The notes: generated by a model from the sequence alone, not told the origin. A stretch of 64,000 nucleotides of DNA from Bacillota bacterium (GCA_023460035.1 JAEWRN010000007.1:62001-126000), one strand, 5' to 3'; shown: positions 34,873-44,049, numbered from the stretch's first letter. Numbers and translations are program-made.

Positions 34873-35721
34873 ATGGCAATCAAAGCAGTTCAGCAATTTA
34901 TGCTGGGGAGCGTGACCGGCAGCGAAAAGCAGGCACGGCAAACCCTTGCAGCGATAAAAAACGCCGGCTATGGCGGTATTGAGTTATGCAGTTTCATGGT
35001 GCACCCTGCTGGCTGGATGGTGAAGTTGTTGACTAGGGCCGCCGGAATGCCGGTTGGCAAAGGTGGTAAGCTTGATTGGCACACATTGGTGCAGGAAGCT
35101 GGGCTTGCGGTCGTTAGCTTACATACGGACCTTGGAAGTCTGGAACGGTCTGCCACTGATGTGGCAAATGAGGCCAAAAGTTTTGGCACAGATACGTTGG
35201 TGATCACTGGTATGTACCGGTTTGATTACAGCGACGAAGCCGCCGTGCGGGGCCTTGCTGCAAGGCTGAATGAGGCTGGGCAGACATTGGCTGGCGAGGG
35301 GGTACGACTGCTTTACCACAACCACAACTGCGAACTTTGCCGCATGGGCGAAACAAAGCGTGCCTATGATATTTTACTGGATGAAACCAATCCGCAGTTT
35401 GTCAATTTTGAATTTGACAGCTATTGGTTTACAGAGGGTGGAGCAAGTGCACTAGAATGGATGCAAAAGCTTGGCCGGCGTATGAAACTGTGGCATATTA
35501 ATGACCGTGGTACACGGCAGGCGGGCTCCTCGATGACCCCGATATTAAAAACTGACAGCATGGAGCTTGGTACTGGCAACATGCCGCTTGAAGAACTGGT
35601 AAAACAGGCAACTGCGGTGGACGTACAGGCCGTTATTCTGGAAAGTCACCGCAACTGGGTGTCAAACGACCCAGTAAAAAGCCTGCGTGTCAGTGCGGAA
35701 TATTTAAATAAAGCATTTTAA
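34873..35721 (+). CDS. sugar phosphate isomerase/epimerase-like TIM barrel
   Basis: 282 aa, xylose-isomerase-like TIM barrel. Probable metal ligands lie in GGIELCSF, LLYHNHNCEL, FEFDSYW, LWHINDRG and VILESHRN, the order seen in the AP-endonuclease-2/isomerase family. Members isomerise or epimerise keto sugars, and some cleave modified glycosides. It sits between GH43 and GH1 with 14 and 10-base gaps, so it handles a sugar released by these enzymes. Exact reaction unknown. Confidence 0.82.
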   Translation: MAIKAVQQFMLGSVTGSEKQARQTLAAIKNAGYGGIELCSFMVHPAGWMVKLLTRAAGMPVGKGGKLDWHTLVQEAGLAVVSLHTDLGSLERSATDVANEAKSFGTDTLVITGMYRFDYSDEAAVRGLAARLNEAGQTLAGEGVRLLYHNHNCELCRMGETKRAYDILLDETNPQFVNFEFDSYWFTEGGASALEWMQKLGRRMKLWHINDRGTRQAGSSMTPILKTDSMELGTGNMPLEELVKQATAVDVQAVILESHRNWVSNDPVKSLRVSAEYLNKAF

Positions 35722-35731
35722 GGAGGATAAA

Positions 35732-37018
35732 ATGAAAAAGTTTTCAAAAGATTTTTTGATTGGGGCGGCAACTGCGGCGCACCAGGTGGAAGGTAATAAT
35801 AAAAATAGCGATTGCTGGGCCTGTGAGCAGATGAAATATACCAATTACAAAGAACCAAGCCTCGATGCAGTGGATCACTACCACCTTTATGAGGAGGACA
35901 TTCAACTGATGGCGCAAGCAGGGCTGAATGCTTATCGGTTTGGCATTGAATGGGCACGCATACAACCCACAGCAGAGACCTTTGACTTTGGCGCCACGCA
36001 ACATTATAAAAATGTGATCGACTGCTGCAAAAAAAACGGGCTGGAGCCCATCCCCACGCTGATGCATTTTTCCAGCCCTAAATGGCTGATTGAAAAAGGC
36101 GGTTGGGAAGCAGAAACCGTACCTGCGGACTTCGCCCGCTATACAAGGTACATCATGGAGCAGATGGGCAGTGAACTGCACTATGTCTGCACGATTAATG
36201 AGGCGAACATGGGCGTTCAGGTGGCGGCGCTGATGGAGCGTTTTAAAAAGCAGATGATGGCCCGCGCGGCAGCCGCAAAAACGGATGGCACAGTACAGAT
36301 GGGTATGAACGTGGAACAGATGATGGCCAACCAGCAAAATGCGGCTGCTGAAAACTTGCAGGTGTTTGGTACTGCACAGCCGCAATGCTTTACTAACCCG
36401 CGCAGTCGCCGGGGCGATGAGTTGGTCATCGAAGCGCACAAAGCAGCCCGTGCTGTAATTCGTGAAATTTGCCCACAAACCAAAGTTGGGCTGACCCTTT
36501 CGCTGCACGATATTCAAGCCCTGCCGGGCGGCGAAACAATTGCAGAAAAAGAGTGGGCAGATGAGTTTGTACATTATTTGCCAGCCTTGATGGATGACGA
36601 TTTTTTAGGTGTACAGAATTATACGCGCAGCCAGTATGATTCCGAGGGTATTCGTACTACTCCGGAAGGCGCCGAGCTTACACAAATGGACTATGAATTT
36701 TATCCTCAGGCACTTGAAAATGTGCTGCGCAGGGTTGCCCAAAATTTTAAGGGTGATCTGCTGGTGACTGAAAATGGTATAGCCACCAGCGATGACAAAC
36801 GCAGAGAGGCTTTTATTGAAGGGGCACTTGCCGGGGTACAGCGTTGCAGGATGGATGGCCTACCAGTAAAAGGGTATTTATATTGGAGTCTGCTGGATAA
36901 TTTTGAGTGGCAAAAGGGATTTGGAATGACCTTTGGCTTGGTCGCAGTAGATCGTGCTCATGGTCAAAAACGTACTCCGAAGCCGAGTCTTAATTATCTT
37001 GGCAGTTGGCGCGAGTGA
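35732..37018 (+). CDS. GH1 beta-glycosidase, divergent
   Basis: 428 aa. It starts as GH1 enzymes do (FLIGAATAAHQVEGN), with the acid/base Glu157 in TINEAN (usual TFNEP) and the nucleophile Glu347 in VTENG. The end YWSLLDNFEWQKGFGMTFGLV is conserved. It is slightly shorter than most GH1 enzymes, and the segment after the acid/base (residues of about 165-200) is Met/Ala/Gln-rich and atypical, suggesting altered specificity. GGAGG precedes ATG. It is the last gene of the operon, followed by a strong bidirectional terminator. Confidence 0.88.
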   Translation: MKKFSKDFLIGAATAAHQVEGNNKNSDCWACEQMKYTNYKEPSLDAVDHYHLYEEDIQLMAQAGLNAYRFGIEWARIQPTAETFDFGATQHYKNVIDCCKKNGLEPIPTLMHFSSPKWLIEKGGWEAETVPADFARYTRYIMEQMGSELHYVCTINEANMGVQVAALMERFKKQMMARAAAAKTDGTVQMGMNVEQMMANQQNAAAENLQVFGTAQPQCFTNPRSRRGDELVIEAHKAARAVIREICPQTKVGLTLSLHDIQALPGGETIAEKEWADEFVHYLPALMDDDFLGVQNYTRSQYDSEGIRTTPEGAELTQMDYEFYPQALENVLRRVAQNFKGDLLVTENGIATSDDKRREAFIEGALAGVQRCRMDGLPVKGYLYWSLLDNFEWQKGFGMTFGLVAVDRAHGQKRTPKPSLNYLGSWRE

Positions 37019-37032
37019 GCTGATATAGAACG

Positions 37033-37083
37033 AAATGCAAGCGAAACGTCATTGCTACACAAACGTTTCGCTTGCATTTTTTT
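37033..37083. terminator. bidirectional terminator after the glycosidase operon
   Basis: A perfect 17-bp stem (AAATGCAAGCGAAACGT with its complement) around a 13-nt loop, T-run on both sides. It separates GH1 from the minus-strand TetR gene. Confidence 0.93.
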
Positions 37084-37648
37084 ATTCGGCAGTTAGCCCG
37101 CGTTTCAGGGCATCCGCAAGCAGTGTTATTTCTTCGGTGAGTTGTTCGGGAGATTCTTGCATCCCGCTTTGCAGCCAATAAGAAATTCCGCTGCTGCAGC
37201 CGCCTGCCAAAAAAGTACGAGCTATTGTCTGGTATGGTTCCTGTGTCCAGTGTGAAACCAGTTTTTCAGCAGGCCACAGTTCGGTATGTTGAAAATAACA
37301 GCGCATCAGATTTTCTACAAATTGGTGATCCATGTGGTTATCGGACAAAATGGTAAAAAGTTTTTTATGGTTTTGTAGGGACCTAAGAATAATGAGTAAA
37401 AGCAATTGAGCGTCGCTTGTCGTTGCGGTCGCCAGCAATGTATCGAATTTTACCAGTGCGGCCGCTTTGATTTCGTCCATCAGGTCATAACAGTTTTGAT
37501 AATGCTTATAAAAAGTACCGCGGTTAATCTGTGCCTGGTCGCATACTTCTTTGACTGTAATTTTGCTGAGGCTCTTTTTTTCGAGAAGTGCTAAAAAACT
37601 GGTTTCAATAATCTCTTTTGTGTAGCGAACACGGAGATCAGTTTTCAT
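37082..37648 (-). CDS. TetR-family repressor
   Basis: 188 aa. The N-terminal HTH (KITVKEVCDQAQINRGTFYKHYQNCYDL) is typical of TetR proteins, and the C-terminus is a variable helical ligand domain. AGGGG lies a short distance upstream of ATG 37648. It is divergent from a MATE exporter, the usual repressor-pump layout. A 10+10 inverted repeat overlaps its own -35, so it likely represses itself and perhaps the pump. The inducer could be a released aglycone, which is speculative. Confidence 0.86.
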   Translation of the reverse strand: MKTDLRVRYTKEIIETSFLALLEKKSLSKITVKEVCDQAQINRGTFYKHYQNCYDLMDEIKAAALVKFDTLLATATTSDAQLLLLIILRSLQNHKKLFTILSDNHMDHQFVENLMRCYFQHTELWPAEKLVSHWTQEPYQTIARTFLAGGCSSGISYWLQSGMQESPEQLTEEITLLADALKRGLTAE

Positions 37649-37739
37649 AAAGTTGTCCCCTTTTTGAACAAAAAGTGCAAATGTGTTGCTCTTCTGACAG
37701 GCATCGCTGATTTGCTGATTGCGTCACGTGTTTTCCAAC

Positions 37740-37794
37740 AGTATAATACGAATAAGCGGAAAAATCAACATATGTTCATAAAAAGAACATATGT
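37740..37794 (-). promoter_or_regulatory. TetR gene promoter with operator
   Basis: On the minus strand TTGATT (37768-37763), a 17-base spacer and TATACT (37745-37740). The inverted repeat ACATATGTTC-N7-GAACATATGT spans 37768-37794 and touches the -35. It is about 100 bases before the MATE start, so it may act on both genes. Confidence 0.78.
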
Positions 37795-37894
37795 GCAAAA
37801 ACTAAAAAATACATTTGTTTGATAGTTTTTGTTGGACCCAAAGATTAACAGTTGGTGTATAGTTGAATAATTTGCTCTACAGGAGAAGACCATA

Positions 37895-39226
37895 ATGCAA
37901 AGTGAAGCGTTGTTTCGAGATAAGCCTGTTTGGAAGGCAATCAGCTCTCTGGCAATCCCGTCGGTGTTTTCTGTCCTTATTATGGTGTTGTATAACATGG
38001 CTGATATGTTTTTTGTCGGTCAGTTGGGTAATACTGCACAGGTGGCGGCCGTTTCGGTAGTAGGGCCGATATTTTCGCTGCTTTCTGCCGTTGCAACAAT
38101 GCTAGGCGCAGGGGGATGTGCGCTAATTGCGCATTCTATTGGTGCCGGAGAGAAGGCATATGCTAGGGCCAGCGCAAGTATTGTTGTATGGGGTTGCTTG
38201 CTGTTTGGCGTTTTTTCGGCAGTGGGAATGAATATTTTTTGCCATTCAATTTTGCGCTTTTTAGGGGCTACTTCAGATATGCTGATTTATGCTGAAAAGT
38301 ATCTACGCGTATTGGCTTGTGGCGCCCCTTTGATGCTGCTCAGTACAGGCTCTGCCATGTTGCTGCGGGCAGAAGGGGCAATCAAAGAAGGATTTTTCAT
38401 TAACCTTGCAGGTACCATTGTCAATATGGTTTTAGACCCACTGTTTATTTTGGTACTGCACATGGGTGTTACAGGGGCGGCCATTGCAACCGTACTGGGC
38501 AATTTTGTGGGTACGGTTTGTTTCCTTTTGTATATCCGCCGCGGTGCAAAAATCGTGAATTTTAATCTGCGGCTGGCACTTTCTGCCCCCAAAGTGCTGG
38601 GCAGAATTATGGGGTTGGGTATGCCTAATGCAGTCAGCAGTTTGCTGGCGGGTTTTGCTTCTACTTTTGCAAACCAACTGCTCGGGCAATACGGTACCAA
38701 TTCCATCGCGGCAAATGGCGCAGCCGGCAAGGTAACCATGTTAATCGGGTTAATCCAAATGGGAATCTGTATGGGGGCGCAACCGCTTATGGCATATAAC
38801 TGCGGGGCAAAAAATTTTGTGCGACTGAAAGAGGTGCTCAAAAAGCTGGCGCTGCTGACATTTGTCTTTGGCGTTTTGACGACCATTCTTTGTGCGTTGG
38901 CAAGGCGTACCTTGATTGGGATGTTTCTAACCCAACCAGATGCAGCTGCAATGGGGGAACGCATTGTAGTGTGGTTGACAATATCAGGCCCGTTACTTGG
39001 GCTTTACTATATCAGCGTTAATTTTTTACAGGCAAGCGGCAATGCTGCCGCAGCCACTATCGTTTCGGTACTTCGGCAGGGTATCGTTTTGATTCCTATG
39101 CTATACATTATGAATTTATTACTTGGTTTTACTGGTATTGCGGCGGCACAGGCAATAGCGGATATGAGCTCAGCCGTGATTGCCGTGGTAATTTGCTGGT
39201 GGCAGTTGCGGCGGATACAAACATAA
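37895..39226 (+). CDS. MATE-family efflux transporter
   Basis: 443 aa with 12 membrane helices in two homologous halves. The MATE start PSVFSVLIMVLYNMADMFFVGQLG is clear, as is the second-half repeat PNAVSSLLAGFASTFANQLLGQYG. MATE pumps export cationic or amphiphilic drugs and plant compounds using H+ or Na+. AGGAGAAG precedes ATG. It is controlled most likely by the neighbouring TetR and followed 15 bases later by an SDR. Its placement inside a glycosidase island hints at export of aglycones. Confidence 0.9.
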   Translation: MQSEALFRDKPVWKAISSLAIPSVFSVLIMVLYNMADMFFVGQLGNTAQVAAVSVVGPIFSLLSAVATMLGAGGCALIAHSIGAGEKAYARASASIVVWGCLLFGVFSAVGMNIFCHSILRFLGATSDMLIYAEKYLRVLACGAPLMLLSTGSAMLLRAEGAIKEGFFINLAGTIVNMVLDPLFILVLHMGVTGAAIATVLGNFVGTVCFLLYIRRGAKIVNFNLRLALSAPKVLGRIMGLGMPNAVSSLLAGFASTFANQLLGQYGTNSIAANGAAGKVTMLIGLIQMGICMGAQPLMAYNCGAKNFVRLKEVLKKLALLTFVFGVLTTILCALARRTLIGMFLTQPDAAAMGERIVVWLTISGPLLGLYYISVNFLQASGNAAAATIVSVLRQGIVLIPMLYIMNLLLGFTGIAAAQAIADMSSAVIAVVICWWQLRRIQT

Positions 39227-39241
39227 CAAGGAGGCATTTTT

Positions 39242-40249
39242 ATGGATTTTAGCAGTGTAAGGGGAAAAGTGGTCATTGTAACAGGGGCAAGCCGCGGTAT
39301 CGGCGAAGCGATTGCGCAAGTTTACGGGGTACATGGCATGAAGGTGGTGTGTGCTGCCCGCAGTGAAGCACAGGGCGAGACAGTGGCGCAGGGTATTCGG
39401 GCACAAGGCGGTGAGGCGCTTTTTATTGCAACAGACTGCAGTAGCGCGGCGCAGATTAAAGAGCTTGTGAACAAAACAGTTGCGCATTACGGAAGATTGG
39501 ATGGCATTGTAAACAATGCGGGCATTGGCATGGGCGGCATTCCCCTGCATGAATATGAAGAGGATGAATATGACAAGATTTTTGCCCTAAACAGCAAGGG
39601 CGTTTTTGCCGGGATGAAATATGGTGCAGAAGCTATTTTGAAAAGCGGCAGCACTGGCGGCTTTTTGATTAACGTCGCTTCGATTGCGGGATTGATGGCA
39701 CAGCGTGGGCAGGCACTATACTCTGCGACAAAATTTGGTGTGGTTGGGATGACCCAAGTGGCGGCAATGGATTATGCGCCTTACGGCATCACGGTAAACG
39801 CAATATGTCCAGGTTATACCAAAACAAGTATTTTTGGCGACGCAGGCGAACAGGCAATGGGATTTTTTGCAAGGGACTGCCCTGCCGGGCATCTTGGAGA
39901 CCCAATGGATTGTGCGGCACTGGCGCTTTTTCTGGCCAGTGATTTGGCCCGCTATATCACCGGGGCAGCGATACCTGTCGACGGTGCGCTGAGCGCGGGG
40001 CACCAGAATATAATAAATTGGAAGCACTCGGAAATTCGCACAGGGGGCAGACTGAATGCCGACAGCCCGATAGGCACAATACTAGGAGATAAAAGAGGTG
40101 CAGAAATTGTAGAACAGGTGCTTCCTGGCTTTGCTTCAAACGAGCAGGCAAAGGCGCTTTATGGAATGTCTTTTCAGGCAATTGCCCCGATGCTGAACCT
40201 GCCTGAAGCAGTATTGGGAAAATTGATTGATGCGCTAAATACCCTTTAA
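39242..40249 (+). CDS. short-chain dehydrogenase with C-terminal extension
   Basis: 335 aa. The SDR core has TGASRGIG, NNAG, Ser147 and Tyr160/Lys164 (YSATK), and an Arg after the second strand (CAARSE) that favours NADP(H). The core ends near residue 250 (IPVDGALSAGH); about 80 further residues have no known domain. GGAGG precedes ATG, 15 bases after the MATE gene, so the pump and enzyme are one operon. It could oxidise or reduce a hydroxyl of the exported compound. It is distinct from the SDR pair at 9.7-11.4 kb. Confidence 0.86.
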   Translation: MDFSSVRGKVVIVTGASRGIGEAIAQVYGVHGMKVVCAARSEAQGETVAQGIRAQGGEALFIATDCSSAAQIKELVNKTVAHYGRLDGIVNNAGIGMGGIPLHEYEEDEYDKIFALNSKGVFAGMKYGAEAILKSGSTGGFLINVASIAGLMAQRGQALYSATKFGVVGMTQVAAMDYAPYGITVNAICPGYTKTSIFGDAGEQAMGFFARDCPAGHLGDPMDCAALALFLASDLARYITGAAIPVDGALSAGHQNIINWKHSEIRTGGRLNADSPIGTILGDKRGAEIVEQVLPGFASNEQAKALYGMSFQAIAPMLNLPEAVLGKLIDALNTL

Positions 40250-40308
40250 AGGGGACGATGCGGGGCGTAGTATAGGCCGCTTTAACAAAAAGTCCTTGGC
40301 TTATATAG

Positions 40309-40356
40309 AAAAAAGCAGAAACACTGGCTTTGCACCAGATGCTTCTGCTTTTTTTA
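40309..40356 (+). terminator. terminator of the MATE-SDR operon
   Basis: AAAAAAGCAGAA pairs with TTCTGCTTTTTT, with an inner CTGG/CCAG pairing and a T-run. Confidence 0.85.
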
Positions 40357-40458
40357 TTGACCGTCTGTTAAAAAAACGACCAGTTGATTGCCGCCTGATA
40401 AAATGACGCAAGCTGGCAGAGCTGTATGTATTTGCTATAGGAGTATGGCAAATATGAG

Positions 40459-40483
40459 GGGTATACTGCCGCGCAGTATACCC
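40459..40483. other. perfect hairpin between SDR and rhaD
   Basis: GGGTATACTG / CAGTATACCC with a five-base loop, 46 bases beyond the rhaD stop on the minus strand. There is no T-run in that direction, so it may stabilise the rha mRNA 3' end rather than terminate. Nothing else is seen in 40357-40528. Confidence 0.55.
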
Positions 40484-40528
40484 TTTAAAACAAGGCTGTA
40501 AAAACGGTGGTCTAGACGCTCTGGCAGG

Positions 40529-41353
40529 TTACCCGAGAAATTGTTCGTTCAACGTTACATCGAAATCCTTTGCAATTGCACGAAGGTTTTCATCGGTAAT
40601 GGTCTGCCGCAGTTTGCCTTGCCCTGCACTTAAGGCAAGAACTGCAATCTGTGCAGCTTTTTCAATGGTGTGCATCAAGCCAAAGGTGGTATCAAAATCT
40701 GGGCCGGAACAAAACAAACCATGGTGAGACCAAACGGTTGCGTCAAACTGTTTCATAAGTTCGCTGGTGGCCATTGCAATCTCGGCACCGCCAGGTACCA
40801 TCCATGGTACAACGCCAACACCGGCAGGAAATACAACCGGGCATTCGGTTGCAGACTGCCATAAAATACGAGAAAAATCGCGGGAGGTAAGCGGTAGAAC
40901 ATAGGTCAGCGCAATCAGGTTTGGAGTATGTGCATGGTAGATTACACGAGTTTTACCGTTTGTTGCGGCAACCCGTACAGAATGGTTCATAAAATGACTA
41001 GGGAATTCGCTGGTAGGTTTTGCACCACCTTCCAGCCCCCAGACGATGCGCCAACTGTCGCCGGAGCTGTTGATTTCCACAATGCCAATGGAATGCTCTG
41101 GGTCAAGAATGACGTTGCGAAAATACTTCCCGCTGCCGGTAGTCAAAAAATATTCACCGGCAAGGTTTTTTCCGCTCACCCCCATAGGGACCCATTCGCC
41201 CGAATGGCTAAAATAAGGCTGGCATGCGGCGGCTTCTTGCGCGGTAAGCCGGTAGGTTAAGTTCCCGCCGTTGCGTTCATGCCAACCCTGTTTCCAACCG
41301 TCGTTGCACATGCGAATATAAGACTGCACGATTTCAATATCAGTGATACCCAT
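40529..41353 (-). CDS. rhaD: rhamnulose-1-phosphate aldolase
   Basis: 274 aa, normal RhaD length. Class II aldolase zinc ligands are visible in YHAHTPN (two His) and WSHHGLF (third His). The catalytic glutamate region is TSEFPSH, and the phosphate site is NGGNLTYR near residue 30. The enzyme splits L-rhamnulose-1-phosphate into dihydroxyacetone phosphate and L-lactaldehyde. It is last in the rhaB-rhaA-rhaD operon, four bases after rhaA. No lactaldehyde reductase is in the window. Confidence 0.95.
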   Translation of the reverse strand: MGITDIEIVQSYIRMCNDGWKQGWHERNGGNLTYRLTAQEAAACQPYFSHSGEWVPMGVSGKNLAGEYFLTTGSGKYFRNVILDPEHSIGIVEINSSGDSWRIVWGLEGGAKPTSEFPSHFMNHSVRVAATNGKTRVIYHAHTPNLIALTYVLPLTSRDFSRILWQSATECPVVFPAGVGVVPWMVPGGAEIAMATSELMKQFDATVWSHHGLFCSGPDFDTTFGLMHTIEKAAQIAVLALSAGQGKLRQTITDENLRAIAKDFDVTLNEQFLG

Positions 41354-41357
41354 TTGT

Positions 41358-42605
41358 TTAACCTCTTTTATTTAAAACATCACATTCGTATCTCTGTACA
41401 TCTCTAAACCAGCTGTCATCTGCGGCGACACCTTGCATTTTGCAGTAATGTGCCCAAATATCGGTAAAAGGCAAGGTCTTTGCCTCTTCCATCAAGACCA
41501 TTTTTTCAGTGAAGGCCCCCTTATCCTGCAGCGACTTCAGTTTTTCGTTTGGCTGCAATAGTGCCCACAGCAAGGCTTTTTGTACATTGCGTGCCCCAAT
41601 TACCCATGCTGCAATGCGGTTAATAGAGGCATCAAAAAAGTCAAGACCGATGAGAACTTTGTCAACGGCATCATTGCGCACGATTTCTTTCATAATCTCT
41701 TTCAACTCGTCATCAAACAAAACGACATGGTCTGAGTCCCAGCGGACCGGGCGGGTCACGTGCAGCGGTATTTTATCAAAGTAACACAGTAGCGCTGGTA
41801 TTTTATCGCTTACTACTTCGGTAGGGTGGTAATGCCCATTGTCAAGCAGGTTATATACGCCGGGGTGCGAAGCGGCATAACTCATGTAAAATTCGTTGCT
41901 ACCAACAGTATAGCTTTCAAGTCCAATCCCAAATACTTTACTTTCAACGCAGTCAATTACATAAGGGCAGGGTTCGGTAAAAATTTCATTTAGAGCCTCT
42001 TTTAAACGCAGACGGGGACCCAGCCTGTCCGCAGGAATATCTTTAAAACCATCTGGGATCCAGATGTTGTTGAGTACCTTGTCGCCCAATTGTAACCCTA
42101 TTTCATTCGCAATACGCCGGCTGACCTTGCAGTGCTCAATCCAGAACCGCCGCACGGTTTCATCAGGGCTGGCAAGTGTAAGGCCGTCTTTTACCATGGG
42201 GTGGGAAAAGCAGGTGGGATTAAAATCAATGCCTAGGTTGTTCTTTTGTGCAAATTCAACCCACGGCGCGAAATGCCTGTATTCCAACTTATTGCGGTCG
42301 GCCCATTCGCCTGCGTCAAAAATGGCATAGCAGGCGTGCAGATTAATGCGCTTTTTGCCGGGTATATGGGTGCAGGCTCTTAGAAAGTCGGCCTTAAGCT
42401 CTTCAAAATTGCGTGCCCTGCCAGGGTAATTTCCTGTCGCTTGAATGCCACCGCCGGTGCCGCCGTTCTGGCAGTCGAAGCCGGTTACATCATCACCTTG
42501 CCAGCAGTGGATTGAGATGGCTTTATTTGCTGTCACGGCCAGTGCCAATTCAACATCCACACCCAATTGAGCATAAAGCAATTTTGCTTCTTCAAATCTG
42601 CTCAT
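41358..42605 (-). CDS. rhaA: L-rhamnose isomerase
   Basis: 415 aa, full length. Family blocks ISIHCWQGDDVTGF, GGIQATGNYPGRARN, HACYAIF and LLDNGHYHPTE are intact, including Mn-binding acidic and His residues. It converts L-rhamnose to L-rhamnulose. It overlaps the end of rhaB by 14 bases, so the two are translationally linked. Confidence 0.96.
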   Translation of the reverse strand: MSRFEEAKLLYAQLGVDVELALAVTANKAISIHCWQGDDVTGFDCQNGGTGGGIQATGNYPGRARNFEELKADFLRACTHIPGKKRINLHACYAIFDAGEWADRNKLEYRHFAPWVEFAQKNNLGIDFNPTCFSHPMVKDGLTLASPDETVRRFWIEHCKVSRRIANEIGLQLGDKVLNNIWIPDGFKDIPADRLGPRLRLKEALNEIFTEPCPYVIDCVESKVFGIGLESYTVGSNEFYMSYAASHPGVYNLLDNGHYHPTEVVSDKIPALLCYFDKIPLHVTRPVRWDSDHVVLFDDELKEIMKEIVRNDAVDKVLIGLDFFDASINRIAAWVIGARNVQKALLWALLQPNEKLKSLQDKGAFTEKMVLMEEAKTLPFTDIWAHYCKMQGVAADDSWFRDVQRYECDVLNKRG

Positions 42606-44049
42606 ACGATATCTCCTTTATATCAAACGAATTTCTAATTGCGATTCTCGCGTTTGCGAGGCTGGTAAATTCACCCTTGGCAATCATCTGTACCACAAGA
42701 TTGCCAATAGATGTGCCTTCAGCGGGGCCGGCGTAGACCGGAACTCCGGTAGCCTTTGCGGTGAGTTGGTTCAGGTACGTATCTTTCGAGCCGCCCCCGA
42801 TAATATTGATGCTGGTATATTGTTTGCCGGTAAGCGTGGACAGCGCTTTAATGGTCTTCGCATAATTGACAGCAAGGCTGTGGTATACGCAGTGCATCAA
42901 TTCCCCCACGGTGTCAGGCACGGCCTGATTTGTCCTTGTGCAGTAGCCTTTTACGGCATAGATCATACTGTCAGGAGAAAGAAAGGTATCGTCATTTACA
43001 TCAACGATGCTGTTAAAATAATTCGCCGAGCGGGCAGCGCTTTCGAGTGCATCAAAGCTAAGCGGTGATTTGGCTTTTGCCGATGGTGTGCTTTTGCCCG
43101 ACACATAAAAAGTACCATTCAGTTCACGGCGAATGCTTTGTATCATCCAAAGCCCCATAATATTTTTTAAATAGCGGAAACGATATTGATAACCGCCTTC
43201 GTTGGTGAAATTTTGCAAGCGGCTGGCCTCGGTTGTAATCGGTATGGGGCTTTCTACGCCAAGCAGGCTCCATGTCCCACTGGAGAGGTAAACTGCGTGG
43301 TCGTCGCGGGCCGGTACCGCAAGAAAGGCTGACCCGGTATCGTGGGTCGCAGGTAAAATTACTTCGCAGCGAAAGCCGACCTCTTTTTCAATTGCTGGGG
43401 TAAAGGGGCCTAGGCTGGTGCCCGGCATGGAAAGCTGATCAAACAGTTGTTCAGGCAGGCCAAGCGCCTGCAGCAGTTCGGTGTCCCATGTTTTTGTGTA
43501 AGCGTTTACAAGGTTTGTGCTGGTGGCATTTGTGTACTCATTCCGGCAAATGCCGGTCAACAAAAAATTGAAAAATTCGGGGATCATCAAAAAACGATTC
43601 GCCATGGTAATTTGTTCTGGATGTTCGGCTTTTAACGCCATCAACTGGTAAATAGTGTTGAATGGCTGTTTTTGTATCCCTGTGCGCTGATAAAGTGGTG
43701 CGGGGGAGATCACTTTATTTACATTTGCTTCCATCCCTTTGGTTCTTTTGTCGCGGTAGGCAACGGCATCACTTAAAAGGCCGCCCTGTTTATCTAGAAG
43801 AACAAAATCTACCGCCCAAGTATCAATCCCCATTGCAATTGGTATTTTACCGGCGGTTTTACAAGCTTTAAGGCCTTCTAAAATACGTGCCCAAAGTTGG
43901 TCAATATCCCAGCAGTCGTGGCCGTTTTTGTGTATCTGAGGGGTGTCAAACCGATAAATTTCTTCTAAAAAGATAAGCCCGTTTTCCACATGGCCTAAAA
44001 TATGACGTCCGCTTGACGCACCGATATCAATCGCCAGGTAATACTGCAT
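42592..44049 (-). CDS. rhaB: rhamnulokinase
   Basis: 485 aa FGGY kinase. N-terminal phosphate loop AIDIGASSGRHILG, substrate region DTWAVDFVLLD, catalytic Asp in ATHDTGSAF, and the C-terminal nucleotide motif INIIGGGSKDTYLNQLTA are all present. It phosphorylates L-rhamnulose. AAAGGAG precedes ATG. It is the first rha gene, 74 bases after the second GH78; co-transcription with that gene is likely. Confidence 0.96.
   Translation of the reverse strand: MQYYLAIDIGASSGRHILGHVENGLIFLEEIYRFDTPQIHKNGHDCWDIDQLWARILEGLKACKTAGKIPIAMGIDTWAVDFVLLDKQGGLLSDAVAYRDKRTKGMEANVNKVISPAPLYQRTGIQKQPFNTIYQLMALKAEHPEQITMANRFLMIPEFFNFLLTGICRNEYTNATSTNLVNAYTKTWDTELLQALGLPEQLFDQLSMPGTSLGPFTPAIEKEVGFRCEVILPATHDTGSAFLAVPARDDHAVYLSSGTWSLLGVESPIPITTEASRLQNFTNEGGYQYRFRYLKNIMGLWMIQSIRRELNGTFYVSGKSTPSAKAKSPLSFDALESAARSANYFNSIVDVNDDTFLSPDSMIYAVKGYCTRTNQAVPDTVGELMHCVYHSLAVNYAKTIKALSTLTGKQYTSINIIGGGSKDTYLNQLTAKATGVPVYAGPAEGTSIGNLVVQMIAKGEFTSLANARIAIRNSFDIKEISYEQI

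Noticed and set aside
34873..35721. C-glycoside deglycosylation (DgpB/DgpC-like) system
   Set aside because: The isomerase-like TIM barrel resembles DgpC broadly, but no Gfo/Idh/MocA oxidoreductase or DUF6379-type partner is present in the island.
28245..37018. Pectin or rhamnogalacturonan degradation locus
   Set aside because: No polysaccharide lyase, GH28, GH88 or GH105 is present, no enzyme is secreted, and the uronate branch is of the glucuronate/mannonate type.
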